A stretch of 64,000 nt of DNA from Pararhodonellum marinum (GCF_015354735.1 NZ_JACEFJ010000011.1:1-64000); one strand, 5' to 3'; positions 28,339 to 37,708 are shown, counted from the first letter of the stretch. A program made the numbers and translations. Notes: a model not told the origin generated them from the letters alone.

Positions 28339-28704
28339 TTACTTTAAGTTATTTCTCTGGGCTGTATCAATGCTTTTTACAAATATTGAAATGAGCTCAT
28401 TTGACTCTTTGTACAAGGGTTCAATCTTACTCATTTCATAAGGAATCTTTGATTTCATGATGATTTTAATACATGTTAAGGATTCTCTCAATTCTTTTAA
28501 GATAACCCTTAATTTGTGAATAAAGTCTTTTCTAGATTCACTACTTTGTGCTTCTCCGTAATTTAATGCAGGAGAAGTGCCAGACCTCATTAATTGACCA
28601 CCTAAGTGATTGGAGGCTTTGGTATTCGGCAAAGATTCAACTAGTGCGATTATGTCCACCGCAAAATCTATCAGCCTATCTTCAAGATTAAACTCCCTTT
28701 TCAT
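28339..28704 (-). CDS. Four-helix-bundle protein (23S rRNA IVS / Avd-like family), second copy
   Basis: Helical protein (121 aa) of the same family as the one at 13340 but a different subgroup. The shared signature is QLMRSGTSPALNYGEAQ (about 38-54), with the QxxRSxxS core and a following glutamate, and a later HKLRVILKELRES helix. As at the first locus, its 3' end abuts a heptamer array (13 bp away), and 7-base words plus an inverted repeat lie 60 bp or more upstream of the start. No reverse transcriptase or rRNA gene is near. Molecular role unknown; nucleic-acid binding would fit its relatives. Confidence 0.85.
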   Translation of the reverse strand: MKREFNLEDRLIDFAVDIIALVESLPNTKASNHLGGQLMRSGTSPALNYGEAQSSESRKDFIHKLRVILKELRESLTCIKIIMKSKIPYEMSKIEPLYKESNELISIFVKSIDTAQRNNLK

Positions 28705-28764
28705 TTGAACTGAAAAAATATTTTATTATTTAACTAAATATCTAAATAACAATAGGTTCCCCCA

Positions 28765-28783
28765 ATTCATTATTCATTATTCA
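28765..28783 (+). repeat. Short run of 7-base words
   Basis: ATTCATT, ATTCATT, ATTCA in exact 7-base phase, 60 bp upstream of the start of the four-helix-bundle gene. The words differ from the TTACGAR array at its other end but share the period. Confidence 0.55.
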
Positions 28784-28786
28784 GGG

Positions 28787-28843
28787 TTCTGAATTCGAAA
28801 TTCAAAAATAATGAATGTTGAATTTCGAATAATGAATTCAGAA
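28787..28843. repeat. Imperfect palindrome with a 7-base insertion
   Basis: Left arm TTCTGAATTCGAAATTCAA (28787-28805). Its complement returns at 28818-28843, but interrupted by seven extra bases, TAATGAA, a word equal to the complement of TTCATTA in the adjacent run. The inner 12 bp (TTCGAAATTCAA with TTGAATTTCGAA) pair perfectly. No T-run follows, so it is a poor terminator for either neighbour. Confidence 0.6.
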
Positions 28844-28870
28844 GTATTCGATCTTACCTCATTGCTTTTA

Positions 28871-30664
28871 CTAATCAAGCTTCAACACCGCCATAAATGC
28901 TTCTTGGGGTACTTCTACGTTGCCTACCTGACGCATTCTTTTCTTGCCTTTCTTCTGCTTTTCCAGAAGTTTTCGCTTTCTTGAAATGTCCCCTCCGTAA
29001 CATTTGGCCAACACATTTTTCCGCATGGCTTTTACGGTTTCTCTTGCTATGATTTTAGATCCGATGGCTGCTTGGATTGCTATCTCAAACATCTGACGGG
29101 GAACGAGTTCCTTAAGCTTTTCACACAGGCGCTTGCCCCATTCATACGCTTTGTCTCTATGCACTATAGAAGAAAGGGCATCCACAGGTTCTCCATTCAG
29201 CATGACGTCCAATCGGACCATGTGGGAGGCCCTGTAACCGATCAACTCATAGTCCAAAGAGGCGTAGCCTCTGGAAATGGTTTTGAGTTTATCAAAAAAG
29301 TCAAAGACTATTTCTGCCAAGGGCATGTCAAAAGTCAATTCTACCCTTTCTGAAGTAAGGTACACCTGGTTTTTGATCAAGCCTCTTTTTTCCATGCAGA
29401 GGGTAATCACCGCACCCACATATTCTGCAGCGGTGATGATGGAAGCCTTGACAAATGGTTCTTCAATGTGCTTGAAAAGATTGGGTTCGGGCATGTCTGA
29501 AGGTGCATTGACCAATTGATAGGTATTGTCATTCATCAGGGCCTTGAACTGAACCGAAGGAACCGTAGTTATCACGGTCATGTCAAACTCCCGCTCAAGT
29601 CTCTCCTGAATGATTTCCATATGCAGCATACCCAAAAAACCACATCTGAAACCAAATCCCAAGGCAACCGAAGATTCCGGTTCCCAAACCAGAGAGGCAT
29701 CATTCAACTGCAGCTTCTCCATAGAAGCACGGAGTTCTTCAAATTCCGTGGTATCTACCGGATAGATTCCTGCAAAAACCATGGGTTTGACATTTTCAAA
29801 TCCCTTCACTGTCTTTTCACAGGGTCTTTTGATGTGGGTGATGGTATCCCCTACTTTGACCTCTTTGGCCACTTTGATTCCGGAAATCAAATAGCCTACA
29901 TTTCCGGCTGAAAGGCTTTGTTGGGGTTTTTGCTGAATCCCAAGAATTCCTATTTCATCGGCATCGTATTCTTTTCCCGTGTTGACAAATTTGATTTTGT
30001 CTCCTTTTTGGATAGTACCGTTGAAAATCCGGAAAAGCACTTCCACACCTCTGAAAGGATTGTAAACAGAATCAAAAATCATGGCCTGCAAAGGTTCGGA
30101 AGGATCTCCTTTGGGTGCAGGGATTTTTTTGACTACCGCATCCAGGATGTCATTGATGCCTATGCCCTCCTTGCCAGATGCCAGGATAATATCCTCTCGA
30201 TCACAGCCGATCAGGTCGATTACCTCATCTGCCACCACTTCCGGATCGGCACCGGGAAGGTCGATTTTATTCAAAACCGGTATGATTTCTAAATCATGAC
30301 CTAGAGCCAGATAAAGGTTGGAGATGGTTTGGGCTTCCACACCTTGAGAGGCATCCACGATCAACAATGCACCTTCACAGGCAGCGATGGATCTGGATAC
30401 TTCATATGAAAAATCAACGTGACCTGGTGTATCGATCAGGTTAAGCGTATATTCTTCGCCTTCATGGGTATATTTCATCTGTATGGCGTGAGACTTGATG
30501 GTGATTCCCCTCTCCCGCTCCAAATCCATGTTGTCCAGCAGTTGTTCCTGCATTTCCCTACCGGTTACGGTGTGGGTAAATTCTAAAAGGCGATCCGCCA
30601 GTGTACTCTTGCCATGATCTATATGGGCAATGATACAGAAATTTCTAATTCTTTGCATATCCAT
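28871..30664 (-). CDS. lepA: Elongation factor 4 (LepA), ribosome-associated GTPase
   Basis: Translational GTPase that back-translocates or remodels stalled ribosomes (597 aa). G1 [14 protein letters not shown] (about 13-26), G2/G3 with [11 protein letters not shown] and [13 protein letters not shown]4 NKIDLPGAD; domain IV and the LepA-specific C-terminal domain ending with [16 protein letters not shown] are complete. Length is typical. In many bacteria it is followed by signal peptidase; here the second four-helix-bundle gene lies downstream. Confidence 0.97.
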   Translation of the reverse strand: MDMQRIRNFCIIAHIDHGKSTLADRLLEFTHTVTGREMQEQLLDNMDLERERGITIKSHAIQMKYTHEGEEYTLNLIDTPGHVDFSYEVSRSIAACEGALLIVDASQGVEAQTISNLYLALGHDLEIIPVLNKIDLPGADPEVVADEVIDLIGCDREDIILASGKEGIGINDILDAVVKKIPAPKGDPSEPLQAMIFDSVYNPFRGVEVLFRIFNGTIQKGDKIKFVNTGKEYDADEIGILGIQQKPQQSLSAGNVGYLISGIKVAKEVKVGDTITHIKRPCEKTVKGFENVKPMVFAGIYPVDTTEFEELRASMEKLQLNDASLVWEPESSVALGFGFRCGFLGMLHMEIIQERLEREFDMTVITTVPSVQFKALMNDNTYQLVNAPSDMPEPNLFKHIEEPFVKASIITAAEYVGAVITLCMEKRGLIKNQVYLTSERVELTFDMPLAEIVFDFFDKLKTISRGYASLDYELIGYRASHMVRLDVMLNGEPVDALSSIVHRDKAYEWGKRLCEKLKELVPRQMFEIAIQAAIGSKIIARETVKAMRKNVLAKCYGGDISRKRKLLEKQKKGKKRMRQVGNVEVPQEAFMAVLKLD

Positions 30665-30816
30665 TCTGAGCGCAAAAATAGTAAATACTTGGTGTTTTAA
30701 TGGTATAACCTCCGTTAATTATCTAATCGGTACAAAGGAGGAGCCATTGTCTGATTTCAGTTCAACACAGGATAGAAAAAGAACATTCCACCCTCTTTTT
30801 TACCTGAAAATTATAT

Positions 30817-32760
30817 TCATTCCAAATTCAGGTATTCATACACACTTTCGTAGAGTTGGTTTGCTTCCACATAATCCAAAAAAGCGGCATAGAATGCGTT
30901 TTGGCTTAAGGTACTGCTGTCTCCGATGACCACCAGTTTTCTTTTGGCTCTTGTCAAGGCCACATTCATGCGCCGGATGTCAGCAAGGAAACCGATTTCT
31001 CCCTTGTCATTGGACCGAACCAAACTGATGATCATCAGATCCCTTTCCTGACCCTGAAAACCATCAATGGTATCTATTTGTACCAAATCTGTGAAAGCCC
31101 TGATGTTGGGAAACTCATAGGACTGAAAAACCAATTCCTTAAATTTTCTCACTTGGGCACCATAGGGTGCGATCAGACCGATGTTCCATTGCTGGGTTTT
31201 GAAATTAGAAACACCAATCCTTTTCAATAGGTTTTCCAAAAATGTCAGGGTAAATCTTGCCTCTTCCGGGTTCAAAGTACTAAGGCTATCCTTTTCGAGT
31301 TGATCTCTAAAACCACTTCCTGCGGTATCAATAAACCGCATGACCGGCTCATGGTCCCCAAGTTGATGATTTTTGGTTTCTGGAGCGGCCCTCAATGCAC
31401 CTTTGTAAAAATATTGATTTGAGAATCCCATGATCAAATCAGGCATTCTGTATTGCAAAGTCAACATAACCGCACTTTCCTTTTGCCTTTCAATGGCTTT
31501 TTCGAAGAGGGTTTCAGATAACCCGGCTTTGGCCGCTTCCAGACTTTTGATCGTTGGTGGCAGTTGGCAATGATCCCCTGCCATGACCAGTTTATCGGAT
31601 TTCAACAATGGGATCCAACTTGCTGGCTCCAGGCTTTGCGCGGCTTCATCCAGAAATACTACTGGAAATTGGAACCCCTTCAAAAGGGAATGGGCAGCTC
31701 CCACCAAGGTAGTAGCCACCACCTGCGTTTGGCGAAAAACATCATGTGTGATATAATCTTCGAGCTGAGCAGCCTCATCCTTGAGTCTTCTTGCTTCATC
31801 CAAAAGCCTTCTTTTTTGAGCACGTTCTGCCTGACCGAAATTACGTTTGTACTTTTTTGCCATAGAAGCCATGGATGCCGCCTCTTTCCTGGTTTTTTTT
31901 AGGGCTTTGTAGCTTTCATGCTGGCTGATCTTGGCATCCAGGGTTTGTAAAAGAATTTTTTCATCTATTCGGGCGGGATGACCCAAACGGGTGGTACTGA
32001 CTCCGGCATCGGTTAGTTTTTCCACCAAAAGATCCACCGCCGCATTGCTTGGCGCACAGACCAGCACCTGGGGCACCTGTTTTAGGGTCCGATGTATGGA
32101 GGCAACCAGGGTGGTGGTTTTGCCAGTCCCTGGGGGGCCATGGATGATGGCTAGGTCATTGGCAGACAACACCTTATTCAGGGCCATTTCCTGGCTTTCG
32201 TTTAGCCTTTCTGAGCGAATCGACTCGTCTTCACTGAAAGTAGCAGGTTCAGCCCCTAAGACTACATTTCTCAAAAAAGCCAATCGCCCTTTCTCCGCCT
32301 TTAATACTGCTTTCATTGCGGATTCCATTTCCCGGTAACTTGCCTCATCAAAGAGCAGATCTACCCCTAGCTTGCCTCCTCGTAGCCAGTCAGGCAATGC
32401 GTCTCCATTGAGGGTGATGACCATCTTGTCTCCGCTTACGTAATTGATTACCCCATTCACCCTGTCATGCTGGAGATCGGAGTTCTCAGCATTGGAAAAC
32501 AAGCTCACAGATTTCCCCGACTGAAAACCATGGGAATAATCCTGTCCCAACCTTTCCACTTCTACAATGTGCCTGTCACCATAGGCAATTTTGGTCCTTT
32601 TGAGGCCTATAGGATACCAACAAATCCCCGACTTCTTTTTTTCATCAAGGGAGGTCTGAAGATTTTTCTTTTGGAATTGAACCAAGTCTTCTTTCCATTC
32701 TTTCCGCAGCAGATTCAAAGTACCAGTCAATTCATCCAGAATTTTAACCATTGTATTCAT
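30817..32760 (-). CDS. Superfamily 1 helicase, IGHMBP2/Upf1-like
   Basis: Predicted 5'-3' DNA/RNA helicase (647 aa from the ATG at 32760; a GTG three codons upstream is possible). Walker A HGPPGTGKTTTL (about 208-219), Walker B VVFLDEAAQSLEP (about 370-382), motif III GDHCQLPPT, motif V/VI region TIDGFQGQERDLMIISLVRS and MNVALTRAKRKLVVIGD. An N-terminal OB/stalk-like part (RVNGVINYVSGDKMVITLNG) is as in IGHMBP2 homologues. Housekeeping role in nucleic-acid metabolism is likely; the exact substrate is unknown. Divergent from the ACP phosphodiesterase gene, 66 bp between. Confidence 0.9.
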   Translation of the reverse strand: MNTMVKILDELTGTLNLLRKEWKEDLVQFQKKNLQTSLDEKKKSGICWYPIGLKRTKIAYGDRHIVEVERLGQDYSHGFQSGKSVSLFSNAENSDLQHDRVNGVINYVSGDKMVITLNGDALPDWLRGGKLGVDLLFDEASYREMESAMKAVLKAEKGRLAFLRNVVLGAEPATFSEDESIRSERLNESQEMALNKVLSANDLAIIHGPPGTGKTTTLVASIHRTLKQVPQVLVCAPSNAAVDLLVEKLTDAGVSTTRLGHPARIDEKILLQTLDAKISQHESYKALKKTRKEAASMASMAKKYKRNFGQAERAQKRRLLDEARRLKDEAAQLEDYITHDVFRQTQVVATTLVGAAHSLLKGFQFPVVFLDEAAQSLEPASWIPLLKSDKLVMAGDHCQLPPTIKSLEAAKAGLSETLFEKAIERQKESAVMLTLQYRMPDLIMGFSNQYFYKGALRAAPETKNHQLGDHEPVMRFIDTAGSGFRDQLEKDSLSTLNPEEARFTLTFLENLLKRIGVSNFKTQQWNIGLIAPYGAQVRKFKELVFQSYEFPNIRAFTDLVQIDTIDGFQGQERDLMIISLVRSNDKGEIGFLADIRRMNVALTRAKRKLVVIGDSSTLSQNAFYAAFLDYVEANQLYESVYEYLNLE

Positions 32761-32826
32761 TTTAAGCACTCAATTTAATACATTACCTTTACCTATTGTT
32801 TTATATTCCAAACAGAAACTTTCTTT

Positions 32827-33423
32827 GTGAATTTTCTAGCACATGCATATTTGTCATTTGGAGACCCTAAAGTCCTCTTGGGTAATTTTATCGGAGACTT
32901 TGTCCGGGGAAATCTGGAAAAAATTTACGACAGAGACGTTGTTGTGGGCGTAAAGTTGCACCGGGAAATTGATTTTTACACGGACAGGCATCCAGCGGTC
33001 AAAGAAATCCAGACCATGCTGAAACCCAAGTTCGGTCGATATGCCACAATCATCACTGACATGTATTTTGATTATTTTTTGGCCAAGTATTGGGACAATT
33101 ACCATTCAATTCCTTTAGAAGAATTTTCATTTCAAGTCTATGAAATCATTGAAGACTACCCGGAAATACTGCCTAAAAACTTTCTCCATACTTTTTATTA
33201 CATGAAAAAACAAAATTGGCTTTATGCCTACAGAAACATAGCCGGCATCAAAAGGGCCATGGAAGGCATGGCCAAAAGAGCCAGTTTCAAATCGAATATG
33301 GAAACTGCCCATCTCTTTTTGGAAGAACACCATGAGGTGATCAGGGAACTCTTTATTGCGTTTTTTGAAGACTTGGTGGCTTTTGCCAAAATAAGGCTTG
33401 CCGTTTTAAAATCAGAAATATGA
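32827..33423 (+). CDS. Acyl carrier protein phosphodiesterase
   Basis: AcpH-type enzyme (198 aa) that removes the phosphopantetheine arm from holo-ACP. The N-terminus MNFLAHAYLSFGDPKVLLGNFIGD and the segments GVKLHREIDFYTDRHP and GRYATIITDMYFDYFLAKYW match the family (DUF479), with the histidine and aspartates expected of the metal site. GTG start, supported because family proteins begin exactly at MNFLAHA. Its stop overlaps the ATG of the next gene (ATGA), so the two are coupled. Confidence 0.9.
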   Translation: MNFLAHAYLSFGDPKVLLGNFIGDFVRGNLEKIYDRDVVVGVKLHREIDFYTDRHPAVKEIQTMLKPKFGRYATIITDMYFDYFLAKYWDNYHSIPLEEFSFQVYEIIEDYPEILPKNFLHTFYYMKKQNWLYAYRNIAGIKRAMEGMAKRASFKSNMETAHLFLEEHHEVIRELFIAFFEDLVAFAKIRLAVLKSEI

Positions 33424-33866
33424 TCCAAATCAAACCCAAAAAAGGCACCTACATTTCTTTGGGACTTGTTGTCCTGATCTTGATCGTAGGGTTGAGTTTT
33501 CTGCTGAATGATTTTGCCACCAAGGGAAGCTTTGGCTTGGCGTTTTATCTGATCAGCACCTCCTTGATCACCCTGGTACTCCTGATGCTTTTGGTGAAAA
33601 TGATGGCCGGATACCGCTTTTTGTCAGCAGGTCAAGGTAAGATACAGGTAAGGTTACCCTTGAAAGGTATCAATAAGTCCTACCCTGTAGAAGGGATACT
33701 TGCCTGGCAGGAGGAATTGGTAGAAGTGAACAAAAGAAAATTCAAGCAGCTGACCATTGTGTTCGAAGACAAGAAATCCTTTAGCATCAGCAACCAAGAA
33801 CACTCCTCCTATGAGGAGCTTGTCAAGTACCTCCACCAAAAAGCCCCTAAGAAAAAAGTGAAGTGA
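33420..33866 (+). CDS. Small membrane protein of unknown function
   Basis: 148 aa with two transmembrane helices (about 12-30 and 38-60) and a cytoplasmic or periplasmic C-terminal part rich in beta strands, somewhat like a bacterial PH-type domain. It has a 4-nt overlap with the ACP phosphodiesterase gene and convergent orientation to the M42 peptidase gene. I do not recognise a named family. Confidence 0.7.
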   Translation: MIQIKPKKGTYISLGLVVLILIVGLSFLLNDFATKGSFGLAFYLISTSLITLVLLMLLVKMMAGYRFLSAGQGKIQVRLPLKGINKSYPVEGILAWQEELVEVNKRKFKQLTIVFEDKKSFSISNQEHSSYEELVKYLHQKAPKKKVK

Positions 33867-33923
33867 TTGCCTATAAGACCCTTAGCGAGCTTAAATCAAA
33901 ATCGTCCTTGACCGCTTAATGGG

Positions 33924-34970
33924 TTAATGCTGCCAATCATATTGATCCATTTTTTCCAGACAAACTTTAAGGAGGTCTATGCTTGCTTGAATGTCTGCTT
34001 TATGGGCCATTTCTATCACTTGATGTAAATGTCGTGTGGGTATGGATATGGCCCCCGCGATGGATCCCTGTTTTCCCATTCTTTGCACCCCTGCGGTATC
34101 GGTTCCACCGGCGGTGAGGATTTCAGCCTGCCACGGAATGTGGTGTTGTGTAGCAGTCTGCTTCATAAAAGCCACCATCCTGTAGTCGCAGATGGTCATG
34201 GCATCCATGATTTTAATGGCGGTACCTTTGCCCAGTTCAGTGATTTTTTCATGGGCAGCAGCACCTGGTACATCATAGGCGATGGTGGTATCCAAGGCTA
34301 TCCCAAAATCCGGATTGATACTATGGGCAGCCACATTGGCTCCTCTCAACCCCACTTCTTCTTGAACCGTAAAAGTGGCATAGACATCATAGGCAGGATC
34401 TTTCAACTGTCTGAGTGTCTCTATCAGGATAAAGACGGCAACCCTATTATCTATTGATTTGCAATTGACACAATCCCCCATTTCTATCAATTCTCTGTCT
34501 CTGGTAATGGGATCACCGACCTTAATATGCATTTCAACTTCGGACTTGGACATGCCCATGTCGATAAAAAAATCGGTGGTTTTAGGGAGCTTGGTTTTTT
34601 CTTCGGATGACATCACATGGATGGGTTTGCTACCCATAACCCCCACCAAATCTTTTTTGCCGTGTACAATCACCCGCTGGGCCGTAAGGGTTTTAGGATC
34701 AAATCCTCCAAGTGTATGGAACCTCAAAAATCCCCCTTCTTCAATGTGGGTGACGATGAAACCTATTTCATCCATATGGGCTGCCACCATCACTTTTTTA
34801 TTTTTTTCACTTTTTTTGCTTTTTTTTATTGCAAGTACATTCCCCAAGTTGTCCACAGACACCTCATCTGCCAACCCCTGAAGTTCTTCCAAGACCAAAT
34901 CTCTGATTCGTTTTTCAAAGCCCGGTGCACCTGCTATTTCACAAACCTTTTTCAATAAGGATATATTCAT
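33924..34970 (-). CDS. M42 family metallopeptidase (glutamyl/deblocking aminopeptidase type)
   Basis: Cytoplasmic di-zinc aminopeptidase that forms tetrahedral complexes and trims peptides (348 aa). Metal and catalytic residues are visible: AAHMDEIGF (about 64-72), SIDNRVAVF for the bridging Asp, VQEEVGLRGA for the general-base Glu, ALDTTIAYDVPG and TRHLHQVIEM near the end. ATG start. Stands alone; 190 bp separate it from the divergent TauE/SafE gene, where I see no clear promoter. Confidence 0.92.
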   Translation of the reverse strand: MNISLLKKVCEIAGAPGFEKRIRDLVLEELQGLADEVSVDNLGNVLAIKKSKKSEKNKKVMVAAHMDEIGFIVTHIEEGGFLRFHTLGGFDPKTLTAQRVIVHGKKDLVGVMGSKPIHVMSSEEKTKLPKTTDFFIDMGMSKSEVEMHIKVGDPITRDRELIEMGDCVNCKSIDNRVAVFILIETLRQLKDPAYDVYATFTVQEEVGLRGANVAAHSINPDFGIALDTTIAYDVPGAAAHEKITELGKGTAIKIMDAMTICDYRMVAFMKQTATQHHIPWQAEILTAGGTDTAGVQRMGKQGSIAGAISIPTRHLHQVIEMAHKADIQASIDLLKVCLEKMDQYDWQH

Positions 34971-35161
34971 CTTTCTTTTCTAAATGTTCTCAAATATTCC
35001 ACAGCTACAATTTGGGAAATGAATTCCCCTTGCGCTCTTAGGCAAGTTAAGAGGTATATCTTTCATTTGGGAAAAAATTGGTACGAAATTTTCACTTGAG
35101 TTGCGGAAGGGTTGATTGACAAAGGTCAAGCTCCCTAGATGATATTTACAATTTATCTCCA

Positions 35162-35914
35162 ATGCAACTATTTCTTATATTACTCGGAGCTTTTGTAGTC
35201 TTCGTTTTAAGCACCATTACAGGAGGTGGGGCAAGCTTATTGCTTATGCCATTGGTGGCTGTAGTGGTAGGTGTAAAAGCAGTCGCACCAGTCATGGCCA
35301 TCAGCATAGGCATGAGCAGTACTTCAAAAGTAGCTTTCTTCTGGAAGCACATTGATTGGAAGCTGTTCATGTGGTTGTTTCCTTCCACAATTGTTGGATC
35401 CATACTGGGTGCTCGGATGTTTGCAGCCTTATCTTCTGAATACTTACAGTTGTTGATTGGATTGTTGTTGATCTCTACTGTATTTCAATTTGGAAAAGCA
35501 CCTGCTCAGAGCCGGTTTAAGATAAAAGCCTGGCACTTTGCCCCCATGGGCTTGATAGTTGCCTTTTTATCTGGATTGATTGGTGGGGTTGGACCCTTGA
35601 TGAATTCCGCTTACTTAAATTATGGCATCAGTAAGGAATCTTTGCTTGGTACCAGATCAGCCAATGCCATCCTGCTCCATTCTACCAAAATCATCAGTTA
35701 TGCATACTATGGATATGTTACGGGTGAGGTCTTAAAGTATGGAATTTTAATTGGTATTGCTTCTATGGTGGCGGTGTATTTTGGCAAACTTATTCTCACC
35801 AAGATGTCAGAAAACTTCTTCAGAAACATTGTAGTGGCCAGTATGGTGGTCAGCGGGGTGTTGATGTTGTGGAAAAACAAAGATTTCATCCAAGAAATCA
35901 TTCACGCAATTTAA
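35162..35914 (+). CDS. Sulfite exporter TauE/SafE family permease
   Basis: Inner-membrane permease (250 aa) with about seven or eight hydrophobic helices in two repeats; the repeat signature appears as TGGGASLLLMPLVAV near residue 20 and GLIGGVGPLMNSAYL near 140. Family members move sulfite, sulfoacetate or related anions, but the substrate is not readable here. It is followed after 29 bp by the ATP-grasp-like gene on the same strand, so they may be an operon. Confidence 0.88.
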   Translation: MQLFLILLGAFVVFVLSTITGGGASLLLMPLVAVVVGVKAVAPVMAISIGMSSTSKVAFFWKHIDWKLFMWLFPSTIVGSILGARMFAALSSEYLQLLIGLLLISTVFQFGKAPAQSRFKIKAWHFAPMGLIVAFLSGLIGGVGPLMNSAYLNYGISKESLLGTRSANAILLHSTKIISYAYYGYVTGEVLKYGILIGIASMVAVYFGKLILTKMSENFFRNIVVASMVVSGVLMLWKNKDFIQEIIHAI

Positions 35915-35943
35915 AATTTATTACAATTTCTATTCATTGATTT

Positions 35944-37311
35944 ATGAAATTATCTATTTCTAAAAACGTACACCTTGTAGAACCGGGGGATTTTGAGGCT
36001 ACCGACCATTGGTATCCCAGGGTCTTGAATTCCAACATCCACCCTTTGGTCTCTTATTTTTTGAACTTGTCCCATGAACAGATGATCGAGAGGTACCACA
36101 GACTCCATCCCTCCGCTGATCCTGCTGAACTGGAAAAAATCCTGAAATACCAACCGAAATATTTCCGATGGGCAGGCACCGATATGATGCATGTCACCAA
36201 CCACGAAGGTTACAGAAAGTTGGCTATCATTGAAACCAACAGCTGTCCCAGTGGTCAAAAATCAATGCCTTTACTTGACCTGAATGTAGAACAGGGTGGA
36301 TACAGAAGACTTATAGAAAACACCTTCAAACCAATGGTGGAGGCTCATCAGGAAGACGGGGTTTTGGCTGTGGCTTATGATAAGAATCCCATGGAAAACA
36401 TTGGCTACGCTGCGACGGTAGCTGATGTATTTGAGGAAGAAGTTTATCTGGCTAAATTTGACAAAGACGATCAGGATCCTCCAGTGAAGTTCATTGATGG
36501 AAAAATGCATGTCCGGGATTCCGGAGAAAATTGGCAACCGGTGAGGGCTGCTTTTCGATACGTCACCCAAGAACCCTGGAATCGCCTTCCAAAGCATTCA
36601 AAAACCCTCTTGCTCAATCCCATAGAGGCCTGCTTGGCTGGGGGACGGAACAAAGAAGTCGCTAGCAGAGCTTACGATAAATTCAATGAGGATTTCCAAG
36701 AAGCCGGATTGTCCATTTTTACCCCTACTACCTATAGAAATGTAGCCTTTGATCAACTGGAGGAGCATTTTAAGGCTTTGGGAGGTGGAATGGTAATAAA
36801 AGTACCCGACAGCAATGCCGGACAAGGCGTGTACACCGTTATAAGTGACAAAGAATTGAAAGAAACCTTACCCAAATTAAATAAGAATGATCTTTATTTA
36901 GTACAGCAACTCATCCATAGCAATTACAGCAGAGGGTTTGATCCCAAGAAAACCTGGTACCATGTGGGAACTATCCCCGACACCAAGGGCAGAAGCTATG
37001 CTTTTGATCTCAGGTTGATGATGCACGCTACGCAAGAGGGTCTGAGGCCGCTTGCCATCTATTCCCGCCGGTCAAGATTTCCCCTGAATCAGCCATTGCC
37101 CGAAAACATGAACTCATGGGAAGTGTATGGAACCAACCTTTCTGTAAAAGGGGAAGATGGCTGGACTTATGCCGACGAAAGGCTGATGCTTTTTGATATC
37201 AGGAATTTTGGACTATTGGGATTGGGCATCGACGAATTGATCAAAGGATTTGTCCAGAGTTGTATGGCAGTGTATGCCATCGACCAAAATGCCATCAGTC
37301 TGTTTGATTAA
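35944..37311 (+). CDS. ATP-grasp-like protein of unknown function
   Basis: 455 aa, no signal or membrane segment. GGGMVIKVPDSNAGQGVYTVI (about 279-299) looks like the ATP-grasp lysine plus glycine-rich loop, and the N-terminal half carries IIETNSCPSGQKSMP (about 98-112), reminiscent of metal/ATP motifs in peptide ligases. Late segments such as YAFDLRLMMHA and the closing helices fit a ligase fold. No named family comes to mind, so substrates are unknown. It sits between a TauE/SafE permease and a receiver-only response regulator. The fold call is inference from motifs. Confidence 0.6.
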   Translation: MKLSISKNVHLVEPGDFEATDHWYPRVLNSNIHPLVSYFLNLSHEQMIERYHRLHPSADPAELEKILKYQPKYFRWAGTDMMHVTNHEGYRKLAIIETNSCPSGQKSMPLLDLNVEQGGYRRLIENTFKPMVEAHQEDGVLAVAYDKNPMENIGYAATVADVFEEEVYLAKFDKDDQDPPVKFIDGKMHVRDSGENWQPVRAAFRYVTQEPWNRLPKHSKTLLLNPIEACLAGGRNKEVASRAYDKFNEDFQEAGLSIFTPTTYRNVAFDQLEEHFKALGGGMVIKVPDSNAGQGVYTVISDKELKETLPKLNKNDLYLVQQLIHSNYSRGFDPKKTWYHVGTIPDTKGRSYAFDLRLMMHATQEGLRPLAIYSRRSRFPLNQPLPENMNSWEVYGTNLSVKGEDGWTYADERLMLFDIRNFGLLGLGIDELIKGFVQSCMAVYAIDQNAISLFD

Positions 37312-37333
37312 ATGGAATGTAATTGTAATTTTA
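37304..37333 (+). promoter_or_regulatory. Promoter of the receiver-only regulator
   Basis: TTG (37304-37306), 19 bases, TAATTTTA (37326-37333, last base differs from consensus). It overlaps the end of the ATP-grasp-like gene and supports the start at 37352 over a longer reading. Confidence 0.5.
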
Positions 37334-37351
37334 GCTTTTAACCGTACCAAC

Positions 37352-37708
37352 ATGATTCATAAAATATTAGTCGTAGAAGACGATGTGGTTTTTTGCAAAT
37401 TGCTCACCCGCTTTTTGTCAAAAAAAGAATTTGTTACAAATGATGCCCAAAAAGCTTCGGATGCTTATGCATTGATGGAATCAAACCAATATGACCTGGC
37501 CATATTAGATTATCGGCTTCCAGGGGAAAATGGATTAGAGATCCTCAAAAAGATTAAAAAGGAATATCCTGATATGAAAGTTATCCTTATTTCTAGATTT
37601 GGCGATACAGAAACTGCTGATGAAGCCAAATCACTGGGTGCAGAAGCTTATGTATCCAAACCCATCAATCCTGACGAACTGCTGGAAGTCATACACAGTT
37701 TAAAATAA
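37352..37708 (+). CDS. Single-domain response regulator
   Basis: Receiver domain only (118 aa); phospho-acceptor Asp53 in AILDYRLP, acidic pair Glu9-Asp10-Asp11 and Lys in SKPINPDELL. It closely resembles the receiver of the sigma-54 regulator at 42242, down to the KPINPDELL ending, so the two probably share ancestry and may share a kinase. With no output domain it may act as a phosphate sink or by protein contact. Start chosen at the ATG that gives a normal receiver N-terminus. Confidence 0.88.
   Translation: MIHKILVVEDDVVFCKLLTRFLSKKEFVTNDAQKASDAYALMESNQYDLAILDYRLPGENGLEILKKIKKEYPDMKVILISRFGDTETADEAKSLGAEAYVSKPINPDELLEVIHSLK

Noticed and set aside
28061-28394. Two overlapping plus-strand open frames encoding repeated VTSYELR-like peptides
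   Set aside because: They are open only because the 7-base repeat has no stop in any plus-strand frame; no start signal and they run antisense into folD or into the four-helix-bundle gene.
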